Part shown: in pieces, positions 47,801 through 60,615 of the stretch
Layout: each line of letters begins with the position of its first letter
Numbering within the stretch: the first letter of the stretch is position 1
Source: Acanthochlamys bracteata
Lineage: Eukaryota; Streptophyta; Magnoliopsida; Pandanales; Velloziaceae
Assembly (NCBI GenBank): GCA_019914995.1
Contig: CM034142.1
Span: forward strand, 5,723,031 to 5,787,030
Reading direction: 5' to 3'
DNA: 64,000 nucleotides
Program-made: the position numbers and the translations under genes
Notes under the pieces: generated by a model
Databases searched by the model: none
Seen by the model: only the letters and a program-made list of their open reading frames with translations
Told to the model about the DNA's origin: nothing

Positions 47801-48348
47801 AGAAAAATACTTCTCAACTTTTTCAGTTAATGTTTCTTAATAAATCTTCTATAATATTTTACAGAATTTATTTAAAAATTTAAAAAATATAGAAAAAATT
47901 TTACGTTGTAAGATCTTGTTATTGCTTTTTTTTTAGACAAAAAATAAATCTCATTTTTTCAAAATAGATAAAAAAATACTCTCCGTTCATAAAGGATCAC
48001 TTTGCAAGTAGCAAAAAGGTGAGTATAAATCTCAAATATATAGTACATACTTACACAGGTATCACCTTATAAATCATGAATTGATTAATTTACTCTAGCA
48101 TTTCTGCTTGAGTGATGACTAATTATTTTACAACTTTTACAATATTTCAGATTCATCACCGTTACTATCTTCTTGTTTCTCAAATCTCTCATTGAGGTTA
48201 TAGCTTTTGTTGCCATGGCTCTTCTTGTAGATGATCAGTTTGCTTCCATTTTTCAAGACCATCAAAGACACCAATTGTTGCTCTGCAGATAGGCTTAGAT
48301 TATATCACTTGTATAAGATGTAGAGAAAATACTTGCTCTATAGAATTT
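47801..48348. other. gene-free stretch before the CACTA element
   Basis: AT-rich, no gene, no clear repeat border. Confidence 0.3.
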
Positions 48349-49170
48349 TACCACTATAAGAAAAATGCTCGACAGTGACTAAAAAATAAATTGCTGTAGA
48401 AAAAAGCTAGTCCCAACTAATAGTTGCGACTAAAATAAACTAGTCGCTACAATAGTCGCTAATAACTAGTTGCTGCTAGTAATAACAACTGAATACGATA
48501 AGAAGTAGCTAATACTTCACACAATAGTGACTAGGAACATCTAGTCGCTAATATCTCTAATACTGGAACAAATAGCCACTGCGTTAGCTTTAGTGGTAGA
48601 TATTAATAGCGATGGGTGTTGACTATGTTGCTATTGATTGTAATAGCGACCGACGAATCTGAAGTCGCAGTAATTAGCAGAGACTAACTTGTGTTAGTCG
48701 CTATATGTAGGGACTTAGGTTGTGTCCGGTCGTTATTAAGTTAGAAAACTGGTGCTGACTAACCTCTTTTAGTCGCCATTACAAATAATTTGAAATTAAT
48801 ATTTTTACTAATTTTTTACTAAAACATAAACTAATTAAATACTAATCACATCATAATTTTTCACAACAAAATGATTAAAATAAATACTTCAGCAAAACTA
48901 ATTAATTATTAACTTAAAATATTTTACATTAGTCATTGTAATATTAATACAGTTCTTAAAAATAAAGTAAGTGTTTAATACAATAAGATAATTATCTTAA
49001 TGAAACAAAATGCAACCACCAATCATACTTAAATCATGGAAGCACAAAGCCCATCATGCATTTGAAAAAACAGAAGAGAGTATATTACTGATAGTAAAAT
49101 ATAGTAAAAATTATAATTATAACTATATAAAACTAAGTAACTATATTAATACCACAAGAATACTAATAAG

Positions 49171-49508
49171 GTCCTATTCTACTCGTTCGGTTTTAAAACT
49201 AAATCTGATTCTTCCTACATGTCACCATCACCGAGACAATCGTGTGCACATAGGTTTCACGTCGTTTGATCGCTTATTTTTAATTTTGACCCCTTTAGTT
49301 GTTATAAAGCTATGTTTCTACATTAAAATCTTAGAAATGCTAATAGGGTCCTATTCCACTCGTTCGGTCCCCCAAATCAAATCCGATTCTTCCCATGCGT
49401 CATCCTCATCAAGACGATCGTGTATGTGTAGGTTTTATGCATTTGGTCGCTTATTTTTTATTATGACACCCTTAGTTGTTATAAACCTAAGATTTCTACC
49501 ACAAATAA
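49171..49508 (+). repeat. two-copy tandem repeat inside the CACTA element
   Basis: Two units of about 175 bp (49171-49345 and 49348-49508). Shared phrases: GTCCTATTC(T/C)ACTCGTTCGG, (T)CTGATTCTTCC / CCGATTCTTCC, GGTCGCTTATTTTT/GATCGCTTATTTTT and CTTTAGTTGTTATAAA/CTTAGTTGTTATAAA. The unit has no meaning as protein that I can see, although the frame runs open through both copies. Confidence 0.75.
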
Positions 49509-50141
49509 AACTAATTAAGCAACAACATTAAATTAAAAACTATGATCATAAGCTAATATGGACCTAGCAAATTATCTTCATCTTCGTGTCTCCCTTGCAT
49601 GGACCGCATCATTTCATTTCATTACGGACGAGCTACTGTTGTCTTTGTGTTTTGGCTTCGGTCCTGGCCCCCTACCATAGTAATAATCCGATGTGCTTCC
49701 TAAAACATTTTCCATGGCTTGCTTTTGTGTCAATAGTTCTTCCGTTTGTGATGACTCTTCTAACATTTGATTCGTTTTTCACTATAATTTATTATAAAAT
49801 AATTAATAATATTCAATTGTTGTAAATGACAATTAAACGTTATATTTACATAGCTACTTATAGTTCATTCTGAATTTCATACTCCTTCATGTTCTCCGTA
49901 TATTCGACTATATGCTATCTTGTAGGTGCCTAGTGGGTCCGATCCCTATACATTTTTTTATAATGTGAATGCAAATAAAACTTATATAAAAATTTAATAT
50001 TATATACTTAACGTTTGATGAGAGATAGTCGCTATACTTTCACTACCTCCACGGTAGGGATCTAATTGTTTACTGCGAGCATCTTTCATAATTGATGACC
50101 TCGCCTATAAAAAAAATTTGGTAGTTTATTAACAAATAATT

Positions 50142-51310
50142 TTATGTTATAAAATAAGTAATTCGGATTTTGCACTCAACAAAAAAAGTTTGATCATCGA
50201 ATAAATCGCATAGTGGCTTTCCAATCATCATATCTACCATTCTCTTTAAATCGCTTGGTGGGTTAGCCCTATTTGCCTCCCCACATCCCATGTCCTTATA
50301 ATGAAGATGAGACCTATAGCTCCATTTCTTGTCTAACTCTTCATATGTTTTGTGCAAGTATCGTTTTCATTCCGGATTTGCAAAATCAATCTCAAATTGA
50401 TCTTATACAAAGATTAAATACAATTCTAATCAATAGATAACATATAAATATAAAATCTTGTCTGATATCTTAATACTGCTAGCCTTGAGTGTATATGATC
50501 AACAACTTCTAATATGTTTTTTCTCTAACCAAGCCCATCCTTCAATGTCAACTAAAGCATAAGAGTGAATTATATTCTGCATCTACGTTGGAAATCTTTG
50601 CAAGAGGCTCCTATATATAATAGCGATAATAATATAAATAATATTATATTTTAAATAAATTTTAACATTCAATTAAATCGGAGTTTATCGACACTTGCAA
50701 TTGGCTTAACTATAGGATATGTGAATCCAGGTGGTTCCAAAGCATCACCTGGTGGTCCGATTGCATTATATCCTGTAGCATCACCCGAAATTATAAGTGC
50801 AGGGGATCCCCAAGTATTACCTAGAGATGCAAATGTTAAAGAGCGTACAACATCAGTGCTTGAAGGAGTTGAGGTAGTGTTGGCACGGGACCTCGATCTA
50901 CCATTAGGAACCATCTCATAAAACTAAAAATCTATAACAAAATATAAAAAAATTAGATCAATCGTTGTATATGTATAAATTATATAAACACTTGCCACCA
51001 ATACCTTAATCAGTATCCTTTAAATATAATAAATGCGAAAATGTGAAATGATATAACAATAAGTAAATTTGTAATACCCTGATCAGTTACTAATATGTTG
51101 GCTTTCTTCTTCATTACGCCGTTCAATTACCTTCCAATCAATATCATTTCTAGCTTGAGAATAAATCTCTTCACATATAAGTTCAACCATTAGGTTTGAG
51201 CATCTAGCTTCTTGATATGCATTGCCTTCTTTGTCCCTACGAAACAGCGAAGGATCAATCAAATTATGTTGTAGAGACTTTTGCAACACTCTCCAATCTT
51301 TACCCAACAC
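50142..51310 (-). pseudogene. CACTA-associated protein remnant (Transposase_24/TNPA-like)
   Basis: Three minus-strand pieces. 51310-51083: MLGKDWRVLQKSLQHNLIDP, ICEEIYSQARNDIDWKVIER. 50914-50669: MVPNGRSRSRANTTSTPSST with a Pro/Gly/Ser-rich body, possibly the N-terminus of the same type of protein. 50357-50142: YEELDKKWSYRSHLHYKDMG then ANRANPPSDLKRMVDMM, which resembles the H-Y-K ... A-R-x-N-P-P-x-x-L region of the plant Transposase_24 family carried by CACTA elements. Order and breaks show rearrangement. The assignment rests on a short motif and on location. Confidence 0.5.
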
Positions 51311-51479
51311 TTATTAGGCATGCAATCAAAGCTTGATATGCAAGAATATACGGATCATTCACGTACCATCTCTTAGTGATATTAATGCTAATGAACTCTT
51401 CACGTCTCCATATTGGTATTTTCTACTTAAGATCAAACCATTTGCATTTCAATTGTGTGATAACTCTATAATCTCATCA

Positions 51480-52164
51480 AGAATGTCATAGAAAATAATG
51501 GAATCATCCTTGTGGTCTTTTTTGACATAAATAATCTTTGCAGTCTCGGAGTCAGTGGAAAGTAATGCAATACTTTCTGAGCAATCTTTTTATCTTTGAC
51601 ATCTATGGGCTTCCACCTTGATTAATTGCATTTTGGATATTTGTTTAGTTTAGCTAATTCTTTTCTAAAAAGCACACAATTGTATTTGCATATATGAATA
51701 TGCTCCCATCCCAAACCCAAATCTCATAGTACCCTTTTAGCCTCGTAATACGATGATGTAATTGAGTGACATTCAAGAGCAATATCACATAATATTTGCA
51801 GAATATCATCGATCATCTTATTGACTTCTCGATTACGCACTTTAGCGTTAAACAACCTCATGATGAATGAAAGAAAAGAAGGTCCATTACTATCGAAAAA
51901 TAATGGTTTTTGAATATCTCTTAACAAAGAGTTGAACCTATCAAGTTCATCATCATTCTCTATTGCTTGAAAGGTATAATCCTCACACACAACATTAACG
52001 AACATGCTTTTATTCACATCTTCTATAATTTCAAACAACTGATCATCATCATCATCACAATTTATTTTATTTGTCGGAACTACACTAGTCTCTTCAATTC
52101 TTATCCGACAATCTATTGGTTGAAGTATTTCTCCGTAATCACTCCAAATTGTAGACCCTTCCAT
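51480..52164 (-). pseudogene. tnp2-type CACTA transposase, N-terminal fragment
   Basis: The frame opens at 52164 (MEGSTIWSDYGEIL) with an acidic stretch, then PSFLSFIMRLFNAKVRNREV, a stop at 51724-51726, and continues in frame as DLGLGWEHIHICKYNCVLF then RKELAKLNKYPKC and SRWK..., which follows the tnp2 pattern (Y-x-A-K-x-x-L-x-x-L-G-L-x-Y-E-x-I-x-x-C-x-x-x-C-x-L-F/Y). The catalytic DDE portion that should follow is not present, so the element is non-autonomous. Confidence 0.75.
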
Positions 52165-53658
52165 GATTCCTTTGTTACTAAGTGTATTTCAACCACTTCC
52201 CTTATTTGCCATTACATTTTCAAATAAAATTTGCTGGTGGAGCTAGCTAGATCGAACAAATCGAGCGGAGATAGCCGGGAGAGAAAGTTAGTTGACACAG
52301 AGGAAAGGAAACTGTCTGGCGGATAGGGAAGAAACCTGGCTGGTAGAGCGAAAGGAAGGAGGCATAGAAAAAGGGAGCTGGTCGGAACCAATCTACCCCG
52401 GCGGAGAGAAAAAAAGCTAGAGTTGTGGCCGATAGAACAAATGGAAAGAGATGCCTAAGAAGAGAGTGACCGGAGCGGCGGAGGAACAAAAAACCTAAAA
52501 ATTAAGCGGGAGAAGAACATAAAATACAGTCGAATCTGATCATTTGATAAACCAATAACGGCTAAACAATTTCCGTCACCGTAAGTTGTGGGTGCTATAT
52601 AAACAACTATTCACTATTAAGTTAGCACACAAGCGACTTCTAGAGAAGTTAGTCATTGTTAACAGTAATTGCGACTACATGTTGTAATCCTTATTACTAA
52701 TAGCGACTAAACAGAATATTATGAGCTAATATGTTAAACTGTTTTATTTTTTAAAAATCTATTTATAAGTTTTTAAATAAAATTTGTATCATTTAATATG
52801 ATCTAGAGTTTTGATATATCATACAAAAAAATAAATTAATTACATAATTTGTTTATTCTATATTAAAAGATAATTAATGGATGTGTAAGATTCAATAACT
52901 TTAAGACATACATTGAAGTACTAAATAATATCGAATTTGACAAAAGTTTGTGTGAATAATAGTATTGTAGTATATGACATTTCAACGGTATTGATCATCT
53001 ATTTAATATTTACAATTGTGTAACTTAGTAAATCACTTAACAACAATATGAGTGTAAGTTAGCAATCATAACAATTATACTTCTATATTACCTAGATCAC
53101 ATAAACTCGTTTGTTGCATATTACAGAAAATCTAAACCGTTAAATATATTTTAAACAAGCACATTATTCTTCAAGCAAAATTTCATAAAAGTTGGATATA
53201 ATCTAATTATCCAGATACGTACCAACAAATCAATAAATCTAATACGTTCATTATAAATTTTTTACGATAGGACATAAATAAAAATGTATATGATCTAAAG
53301 TAATTATGTATAATTATGTATATATAATAAGTTAGTCGCTACTGACCGATATTAGTGTCTGGTTAGTCCTGAGGGTCGCTATTACTTTAAATACAGTAGC
53401 GACTTGTTTTAGTCCAAGTCGTTATTATCTTCAAAAATAGTGCCCGACAGTCAACAAACTCGTTCTTGTTGTACTTACAATTATGTTTATTACTAGTTGC
53501 CACTACTACTACATCAGTGACTTCCATCTTATGCTGGTCATTTTTACTGTCACCAATAGCAACTCTCGTATTCCTAGTCGTTGTTGTTGTTAGTAGCGAC
53601 TGGTTTTTTTTAGTCACTAGTAAGCTAGTCTCTACAGGAGTTATTTCTTATAGTGTAC

Positions 53659-54863
53659 ATCACTAGTTGTTGCAATAATTTTTTAATAACTAGTACGTTG
53701 TCAACAATACTCAAGAAACACTTCTTTTTAAAGCTTTTGAATATTTTTTATAAGTCTATAGGTTATACTCTATATAGATATACATAGCTGGCAGACTCTG
53801 AATTCGACTCAGTGGATTGACCCGGTGATTCGTTAGATTAATCGGTGATCCAATGAGTTAGCTGTCTTTCCGGATCGATGCCCAAGTTGAATCTCCCCAC
53901 TATGGAACCAATCGTTCTTAGAAAAGCAAATATCTTTTAAAATATTGTTATTATTAAAAGTACTTCTTTTAGTAAACCTCTGTAATATATTATAGAATAT
54001 TTAATTTATAAGAAAATATTTTAAATAATAATAATTGATCAATTGCTAATTTTATTTGTAATAGTTGAAATCTTAAAAATAAGTACATCTATAAGTTAAA
54101 TATAAATATAGAAAGGGGAAATTTTACTAGCCTAGCCCAATAACCGGTTAGGTTCAGTTTTTGTAGTGGGATTTCTTCGAGACTCGAAGGTAGCATATAA
54201 ACTCAAGTTTTCTTAAAACGTTTCACTTCTAAATCAATTTTGAAATAAAGTAAACATAAAAAGTTAAACTCAATTTTTTTTTAAATTGACAATTTAAAAT
54301 TTAAAAATTCACTTTTCAAACTTATTTTTATTAAAATAAATACAAAAAATTATTTTTTCCAAACTCATTTTCAAACTCCAAACTTATCTTTTACAAACTC
54401 ATTTCAAACTTCAAACTCATCTTTTACAAATTCATTCTAAACAATAAATTTAACGCTAAGTTAACAGGCCCTAATATGAGCTAGACAATTATTTATTATT
54501 CTAAGTATCATATAAAATATGAGGGTTATAGAAGGCTTTTAAGATTTGCTGGTGAAATATCTTTTCAATACCTTTGCTCTAAGGAGGAGCTAGATAAAAA
54601 ATGTTGAAGTTCTGTTGACGTTTATACTAATAAGAGATAACTCTTTCGTTGCTTTTAACTCTTGGTCACTGAAAATAAAACATTCATATCTCCCAGCTAA
54701 CTTTCTTATGCTTATTTATATTTGATTGATTAAAATGGCGATGGTAACTTCAACCTTTGCTTCAATGAAACCAAGCAAATTAAAGAAGTGTTACAAGGAA
54801 GTTGCTAACCGTCGTAAAAACAAACTAACAACAATTTTACTACTATTGCCTTCTTCCCCACTT
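53659..54863. other. gene-free stretch with AT-rich repeat
   Basis: 54250-54475 contains repeated blocks CAAACTCATTTxxAAACT(T/C)CAAACT(T/C)ATCTTTTACAAA ending near TTAACAGGCCCTAATA, similar to the end of transposon copy B. The rest is AT-rich without genes. Confidence 0.4.
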
Positions 54864-56379
54864 TCATAAGGAAAACCCTGTAGACACTACAGTGGCGCCT
54901 GAGGCAGCGGCGAAAGAGACCCGTTTAACGAACCGGCCTTTCATTCGCGGCCGTTTCTCGGCGTTGAGTTTCCGGACTTCATACCGTATTTTCTTGGAGA
55001 AGAGCCTTGTCCTTCGTTTCTCGCGGTACCTTGTCACTCTTGCTTGTCTCCCTTCATTTGTCATGCCTGTATGCTCAGCCTCGATTTCTCCGTTCGCCGT
55101 TGCTCCGGTGTCTATTGTGGAAGTTCCTCCCATCATCCACTGCATTAATATACAGTACCAAGATATAAGCAAAACATTGAATTTCTCACCCAAAGAAACT
55201 TAATTGGTTTGGTTTATTGACCTACTCTTGATTATCAAGTTTGATTACATAATTTTTAATCTTGATCATCTCCAGTCGGAATGAAGATGAGCACAATAGA
55301 TACGGCACAAAATTTCACATGACGCAGAAAAATCAGAAAAGAATGGAAGGGGCAAAGCATTACAAAGAGAAAGTCATGGAAATTACCATGAGGTTGTCGT
55401 AGCAGTTGTCAAGACTAAGCTGAGGCCGTTCGCCGCCGGTCCAGGGAGACGAACCATGGCTCTCCCACGCCGTTATTATCGACTCGTAATCGAGTTCCAA
55501 CTTAACTCTCCTCACCATCATCAACCCTTCAGTATTCACATAACACTGTCCTAATTCATTCTGCGCTGTCGTCACCATGCTTTCTTCTCCGATAGTCGAC
55601 GACTGCGACGACATCGATACCGAAGAGTCGAACAAGTTGAACTCCATTCCATTCTTCGTCGTCCCGGAACCGAGCTCTAGCTTTACCTGCTCATCGTTCA
55701 CGGTTGATGTATCTATCCATCTGAGGGCTTCCATTGAACTGAAATCTTCTGCTCCTCGGCCGAGTAGCAGTTCCATGTCTGACGCAAACTCCGCGAGCTC
55801 CACATCTTCTTGAAACACATTATCAGTGAATGTTAATATATCTACTTTCGTTGGTGCTGGTTTCGATTCTTCTTGATCAGAGTCACAAAAAGACAACGGC
55901 GATGGAGAATAGAAAGCTGAAAGAACGGGTTCATGTACCGGAACCCGATAAATCAACTGTTCTTCAGCTGGACTGCCGTTATCTTCAACAGAACCATCGG
56001 TCTCCGGTACAACGACTTCTTGCAGCAGTGACGAAGCTTTCATCTGCTTACTAGTATGCGGTCTCGGAGTTCTCGCCTTTCTCTTCAACCACAACGGTGG
56101 ATGAAGGTGTTGATCATCATCAGCTGAATCTTCGACGAGCTTTCGCTTGAGATTGTTAACACTTTGTTGGAGACGGATACGGTCGTGTCGGCGAGCGAGA
56201 GGGTTTGCTTGGTGAATTGAAGAGTCACAACTTTGGCAAAGGAAAGCGTCGTCTGCCGGACAGTACCAACGTGCCCGGCGACGACTGCAACCTTCGCATG
56301 ATCTCGCAAGCCTACCGACAACTGCCGCGCTCGTTGCGGCAGCTACGCGCTGCTTCTGCAACTCATTCATTGTTTTCAT
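54864..56379 (-). CDS. COL16: CONSTANS-like B-box/CCT transcription regulator (COL6/7/8/16 group)
   Basis: Two exons, 56379-55387 and 55139-54864, with a GTAATT..GCAG intron of 247 bp in phase 0; 422 aa, normal for this group. One B-box at residues 28-65 with all ligands in place: C28, C31, C40, C48, C51, H56, H65 (C-x2-C-x8-C-x7-C-x2-C-x4-H-x8-H, plus D43/D44). The middle is acidic and Ser-rich; conserved [20 protein letters not shown] lies near the end of exon 1. The CCT domain is at about 362-405 ([20 protein letters not shown] ... [15 protein letters not shown]), a DNA/NF-Y interaction module and nuclear localisation signal. A single B-box with CCT places it in BBX group III. Such factors work in light, flowering or chlorophyll-related regulation in the nucleus. 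The exact orthologue (COL16 or its siblings) is not certain. No lesion. Confidence 0.93.
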
Positions 56380-56680
56380 CTTCGTTTTCTGCTGCTTAAA
56401 AGAAACTAGAACGGCAAGGATAAGAAGGAACCAAGTGATTCAAATTTCCTTCTACCACTGTGGTCTTTACATGTACAAGAAAACTATCTACAAATATCTT
56501 TCATTATAAATAGCCCAAAAGTGGAACTTTTGTACTTTTCGGGGGGTGGTCCCTAAAATGAATTGGCAAATTTAGCTCCCACAAAAAATGACTTATCTGA
56601 AATCTTATCGTCCCAATTTACAAGTTAATCCAATTATCTTAATTTTCATTGGCTTTGGAATCCTACGTGGGATTTCTTGG
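56380..56680 (-). promoter_or_regulatory. promoter and 5' UTR of the CONSTANS-like gene
   Basis: On the minus strand a TATA-type TATTTATA lies at 56505-56512, about 130 bp before the ATG, suggesting a start of transcription near 56475. An ACGTGG core (about 56665-56670, within CTACGTGG) is a G-box/ABRE-like element of the kind bound by light and hormone bZIP/bHLH factors. Both are sequence-shape calls. Confidence 0.45.
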
Positions 56681-58461
56681 GTCCAACTAATTAGGACAAA
56701 AAGTAAAAAACACTGAAGTTATAACTTATAAGTGTTAAATTATATTATGTATTAGTATTTTTTAATGTTTTATATAGCCTCAAAACTCTTTCTGTTTGTA
56801 TTTCAAGCAAGTGGGTCGAGTACGCTCATACCTTCGTAAGCAAACCCATTATAGATAAATGGGTTAGGGTTGGGTATAATGTTAGACCCGTTACCTTTTA
56901 CACGCATCAGTCAAATTGAATGCAAAATATCTTAAATTCGAACTTAACCCTTTCTATGGATAACAGATAATATTAGAATTTCAAATCACATCATTTTCAT
57001 AATATTGAGGCGTACCTTCGATTCAAAGTAGGTGTTAATTGTGAACCTAAAGTATCAGTATAGACGATCTTGAAGCTTTTGAGTTGAATGGATTCTGGGA
57101 AGAAAAATAAATCTTGTTCGGATTTGACACGACCTGTTTGCGCCCGTAAAAGGAATAGAAACAGACGAGAAGTTGCCTTTCACAGCACACCACTGTCAGG
57201 ATGGGCTAAGGTTGTTGTTTTGTGTACCTATTCAATCGAGGTATTTCACTAATAATTCCAATAGTAATAATTTCGTTTCTCGTTTGGGTAGTTGCATTGA
57301 GGACCATGGAGACAGCAATACCTTTCCCCATAATTCCACTAGATCTAAATCTTCCTATTTTGTTCTTTCTAATGGTTTCTAGCTTGAGTTTGATATGGAG
57401 CTTTTTTTTTGTTCTCATTATTACAACCCTTTCTAATGTGCCGAATAAAATTATTATTAAAAGATATTTTAACCATTTCAGACTATTAACATTTGCTTTC
57501 GCAGGTGTGACACCATGTAATGTTTTGCGCAAGCCTCAGCTCCTCTCGAAGCGGTGCAAATAGAGCTGACTTGAGATGAGCTTAAGGTTAGTCAAGAAAC
57601 CTAGTGTTTTACAAGTTAATTGCGATTAACGTTGTAAAATATAAAAATTTCACTTAGTTTAGATTTCATTTTGAGTCAAAATATTATTCTTGATGTGGTT
57701 ACCTAATGCTTGTAAAAGTTGGAGTCGGATATGAAAAGAGTACTAATTATTTGTGTTGAATTGATTTTCTCATAATTAAGTAGACTTCCTCATAACTAAT
57801 GATGATTAAGCCAGATATTTTGATCAAATTTTCATTGGTTTAGAAATTGTAGAAGATTATGAAGAAATTAAGTTAGCTGAGTTAAAAGTTTCTTTTCTTG
57901 TTTACTAGTAACAAATTTCTGCTTTTCCTAAACTTTCGTATAACTACAACAAACTCGAACTTAACCACACAGAGAAGTAACTGTACTTCACTAAACTTCG
58001 TAAATAGGGGTCGAATATTGCTACAAAAACTGTTTAAGGGAATACTATTGCAAACTATATATCCAATTAATTTGTGCATTCATACAAGTATACAACAATC
58101 ATTTATATTGAAAATTTATAGAGAGATTGAGAAAATTGAGAAAGGAGATGAAAATAAGAAATATGCTTGTCGTGTTAGAGTTTCATCCTTTCCAAATTCC
58201 CATCACCATTTGATGTTGATGCTTCTAATAAGGATAAAATGCACTTTTCATCCTTCCTTCCTATACAATAGGACCACTATATAACTTCATAGATAGACGT
58301 CCAGCTATAACTTTTTGTTAAACTGAGCAGGAAAAATTTATTGTATTTAAAAACTTTTACTTTTATCCAATAATGTAAATAAGTATAATGGCTTGTTTGC
58401 CGATACGAACTAAGTTGCGTGAAATCAATTCTTTTATTACTTGTCTAAAAGTTAATTCTAA
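56681..58461. other. gene-free stretch
   Basis: The hydrophobic frame 57222-57563 and its opposite-strand partner 57206-57532 look like chance frames in AT-rich DNA. Around 56810-56890 there are GGGTCGA/AAACCCATT/TGGGTTAGGGTTGGGTA motifs reminiscent of the hAT interior at 5368-6233, without identifiable ends. No gene called. Confidence 0.3.
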
Positions 58462-60615
58462 TGCCACGACTCCATCCATGGTCATGATCGCTGCTAGACT
58501 AAACTAATGTTATGTAAGACTCAAGCTAGGCTCAAACCTAGTAAGGCTAAAAAATCGACAAATAACAGTACGTTCAGAAATTGCCTAGCAAAATCTTCAT
58601 TGAGAACTCAAAAGGGAAAACTCAACAATTCAATTTTCCATAATAATGAAATAACAAAATGTTACCAACTATACTTCAAATGAAAAAAAATGTTGGTACA
58701 ACTAAGACATACAGAAGTAAAAAAGACATGTCCCTCTACTGTTGTAGAGCCAACATAAAAACATGATTATAAAATACTAAGATTGTCAGTCATTGCAAGA
58801 TTTCGATCCGCAATGCTGTGATCCTTTCAACTCCAGAATGATACTACAAATATTATAAGAGGCCAAAAAAAGAAACAAGTTGAACCTAGTATCAATGAGA
58901 TGGACGATTTGGACTTCGATCGTTTTCTTTAATTTGCTAAGCCTTCCTAACTCGCTAATCCTAAAGACAAAAGAAAAAATATATTAAAGAAAAGAAAGGA
59001 GAAAATAAGATAAATACGAAAATAAAAGGAAAAATAATTAGTACCACATTTGACTAGGGCATGCAACAATTAATTCAATAATTTGGTCCAATCTCGATTA
59101 ATGCTAGGATTCAATTGGACGATGCAGATCAAGTCACACTCACAACTTTGGATTGACTTGGACTCGAGTTATGATTACATGCAAAGAGCCCAATGGTATG
59201 TCCAACACAAATGCTTTAAGATCCAATTAAGATCACAAGTCAACGTTGAGTTAGGATTGTGTCTAAGCCCAATCCTTCTAATCAAAACAAAACTAGGTAC
59301 AGCTAGCCCACCCTTTAGCTATTCTAATTTCAAAAAACACAAGAAAAAAGATCTTTTACCAAAATTACGGTTACGAAAATCAAGATAGTACAATAAACAT
59401 CCCTTTTAACCAAAAATCTTTCTCGAATTTTACAAATAAGAAGACGAGGAACCAATAATTCTCAAGCAACAATCATAAAGTATGTCAGTCATTCTTGATC
59501 CACAATAAATTCAACCTGAGTTAGTCAAACTCGTCAAGTTCACAAATTCCAATTAGATTTCACACACTGACATAATTTCTTCCCTTTGATGCCTGCAGCA
59601 TCCTCCACAAAAGTTTTAGGATAGTTTAAAATTCTCGTGGCAAAATCACACCACATAAGGATGGATTGGTTCAAAATCAAACAAACAAAAGGGGGGGACA
59701 ACTAATGTAACTTATCAATATCCAGTATCATTTACGAGAATACAACATAAAGCCGGTACAAACATTCTCTACATAACACAAATCAAAGATGATGATTAAT
59801 CAAAATTCCTAATTGGCAACTTAGCATACAATTTTCTTTCGTTTGCAAGACTAGGCGAGACACATTGACTTCATTAATTGGCTGCAACCCTAGACCAACT
59901 AAGAAGTCCCATCATTGTCTCCTTTAGACATGCATTGGACAAATATTTTAATTCATGCTCTAATCATCTTGAAATTAGTATCCACAATTCAAAACAATTC
60001 ATAATAAGAAAGAATCTTCTAGTAGGAGGGAACTAGAATAATAAAGCTATTAAAGAAATGACTTCCTGTCAAGCTTACTGTAGTAGTTAAAGAAAAAACT
60101 GCGCTAGGATTGAAGCACATAATTCAATACACGGAGTAACGAATAACCGATACAATTGATCAATTTATCATAGAAGTACTAATCAACGAATGCATCACTC
60201 ATCAATAAAAATCTGAAATCCAATTGATTCATCTCCTCTCCACTAAGATATCAAATTCAAAATAGTGAGCTAATTCACCAGTACAGATAACCTCAAAATC
60301 CTTCTTGAGATAAAACTACATAGTAACTAGAAAACTTGCGAATCTTACATTAGGACAACTTAATTATAAAGCCTTATATAAATGGAAGTAGTACGACCAT
60401 CAAAGTTCTCATTAAATACATACCGTTAAGTTAACTTTTTGAAAGCCACAGGAAGGACTATCAGCACAGCAACCCTCTCCCCAAAAGGAGAAAGCAACCA
60501 TAGGCATCTCATGTCAGATTTGCACAAGCAGTGCAAAGTCTGACAAAACAAGCAAGTCCTACTACAATGGCAAGTCTCAAGACATCACATTGCTACACTT
60601 AATAAGGTCAAGATA
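58462..60615 (+). repeat. probable LTR-retrotransposon (gypsy-like) fragment
   Basis: Starts TGCCACGACTCCATCCATGG, a TGxCACGAC-type LTR start, with CTAGGCTCAAACCTAGTAAGG and GAACTCAAAAGGGAAAACTC phrases similar to the fragment in GRWD1 intron 1. The rest is A/C-rich untranslated sequence with no pol motif. The frame at 59083-59388 has no domain. Borders to the right are unclear. Confidence 0.45.

Larger units (their letters stand above)
48352..53655 (-). mobile_element. CACTA (En/Spm) element, 5.3 kb, complete ends
   Basis: Starts CACTATAAGAAA and ends TTTCTTATAGTG, perfect 12 bp inverted repeats, with a 3 bp target duplication TAC on both sides (48349-48351, 53656-53658). Both subterminal regions (48380-48780 and 53330-53640) carry many copies of TAGTCGCT/TAGCGACT in both directions, the usual transposase-binding array. 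The interior carries minus-strand transposase-related pieces, all fragmentary. The element is probably defective but its ends look competent. Confidence 0.93.

Noticed and set aside
57206..57563. Two overlapping frames of about 110 codons on opposite strands
   Set aside because: Composition fits chance frames in AT-rich DNA; no motif, promoter or splice context.
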